Shown here piece after piece: positions 63,579 through 64,000 of a stretch of DNA of 64,000 nt. Below the pieces are notes generated by a model. That model saw nothing but the letters and a program-made list of their open reading frames with translations. It did not search any database and had not been told where the DNA came from. Made by a program: the position numbers and the translations under genes. This stretch comes from Cerasicoccus maritimus. Its GTDB lineage: Bacteria > Verrucomicrobiota > Verrucomicrobiia > Opitutales > Cerasicoccaceae. Position 1 is the first letter of the stretch, and each line of letters begins with the position of its first letter. The stretch is taken from positions 1 to 64,000 of the forward strand of contig JAVDPD010000017.1 of the NCBI GenBank assembly GCA_031296935.1. The letters run 5' to 3'.

Positions 63579-64000
63579 TTATTTGGAAAAAACTTCGAAG
63601 ACCTTTTTCGCGAGGAGTTTCTTGCCATCGGCAATGGAGCGCTCACGTGTGTAGTTGGATGGCGCGAGCACGTTGCCAGTAGCCTTGTCGGGCAACTTGA
63701 TGCCGCTTTCGATGATGCCGGCCATGACCTTGGCGGGCTTCCCTTGGCGGGCAGTTTCCTTGAGAATGGAGCCCGGGCCTTTGCCCTGTAGCGAGGAGGA
63801 GTCGAAGCGGCCTTCGCCGGTCACTATGAGGTCCGCCTCGGAAATCTTTTTCTTCAAATCCAGCCAAGCCTCCACGAGGTCAAAACCGGGTACGAGCTGT
63901 GCATCGCAGGCCACGCTGAGGCCAAAGGTAATGCCGCCTGCGGCGCCAGCGCCGGGTTGCATCATTTCGGTGCGCTCTTTGCCGAAGAAGCCGCAGAGCT
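63579..64000 (-). CDS. Glycerate kinase, type 2 family (partial, cut by window edge)
   Basis: The C-terminal part of a glycerate kinase that makes 2- or 3-phosphoglycerate. The frame is open to the window edge, with LCGFFGKERTEM before PGAGAAGGITFGLSVAC, the glycerate kinase nucleotide motif, and DLIVTGEGRFDSSSLQGKGP as the catalytic segment. Only about 140 residues are in the window; the true start is beyond position 64000. Confidence 0.9.
   Translation of the reverse strand, partial: LCGFFGKERTEMMQPGAGAAGGITFGLSVACDAQLVPGFDLVEAWLDLKKKISEADLIVTGEGRFDSSSLQGKGPGSILKETARQGKPAKVMAGIIESGIKLPDKATGNVLAPSNYTRERSIADGKKLLAKKVFEVFSK

Overview
The window looks like chromosomal DNA from a Verrucomicrobiota bacterium, most likely class Opitutia (inference). 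The main clues are a PEP-CTERM protein, two secreted SGNH (DUF4886-type) hydrolases, several secreted proteins with a similar C-terminal beta-rich tail, a decayed REP-associated transposase (RAYT), and intergenic regions built from degenerate short-word repeats. Base composition is GC-rich. About 38.2-38.7 kb, 41.7-42.8 kb and 52.9-53.35 kb look AT-richer and carry poorly conserved genes. I saw no rRNA, tRNA or CRISPR array.

Layout. 0.1-7.7 kb: mannonate dehydratase, a DeoR/GlpR-type regulator, and a glycerol operon (facilitator, kinase, OprB-type porin, G3P dehydrogenase) ending in a terminator. 7.8-13.7 kb: secreted SGNH hydrolase, 14 gapless units of a 23-bp degenerate tandem repeat, secreted serine hydrolase, RAYT remnant with a REP-like hairpin, and an alpha/beta hydrolase whose stop codon overlaps a perfect 23-bp inverted repeat. 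13.8-16.3 kb: SleB-type hydrolase, Dps, WalJ-like metallo-hydrolase, with strong hairpins between them. 16.3-20.8 kb: a LacI-family regulator with three matching operators, controlling a large SGNH protein and a PEP-CTERM protein. 21-27 kb: nitroreductase, then a tight operon of hybrid histidine kinase, SAM hydrolase, ion channel and UMF1 transporter. 27-34 kb: two secreted proteins of unknown function, UppP, a DUF695-like protein and protoporphyrinogen oxidase.

34-41 kb: ferredoxin preceded by repeated GTGTCTCAWTAA sites, DUF3793 protein, a kinase-like orphan, a GAF-like repeat protein, VapBC, a 60-bp duplication of the rpoN 3' end flanking an interrupted ORF, rpoN and a Ser/Thr kinase. 41-50.6 kb: IscA-type protein, two glycosyltransferases, panB, GAF histidine kinase, glnD and pyroglutamyl peptidase. 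50.6-58 kb: ilvD, GH1 beta-glucosidase, a toroid-type protein and a GH-like secreted protein, in a region with an unusual cluster of poly-C tracts and inverted short-word repeats. 58-64 kb: Gfo/Idh/MocA oxidoreductase, AdiC-like antiporter, GT2 glycosyltransferase, AEC transporter, peroxiredoxin and a glycerate kinase cut by the window edge.

Together the genes suggest a heterotroph that degrades polysaccharides and glycerol with many secreted esterases and hydrolases. The least explained structures are the phased 23-bp array (9848-10169), the rpoN 3'-end duplication (38161-38798), the poly-C cluster (51-56 kb), the ferredoxin upstream sites and the stop-codon-linked inverted repeat.
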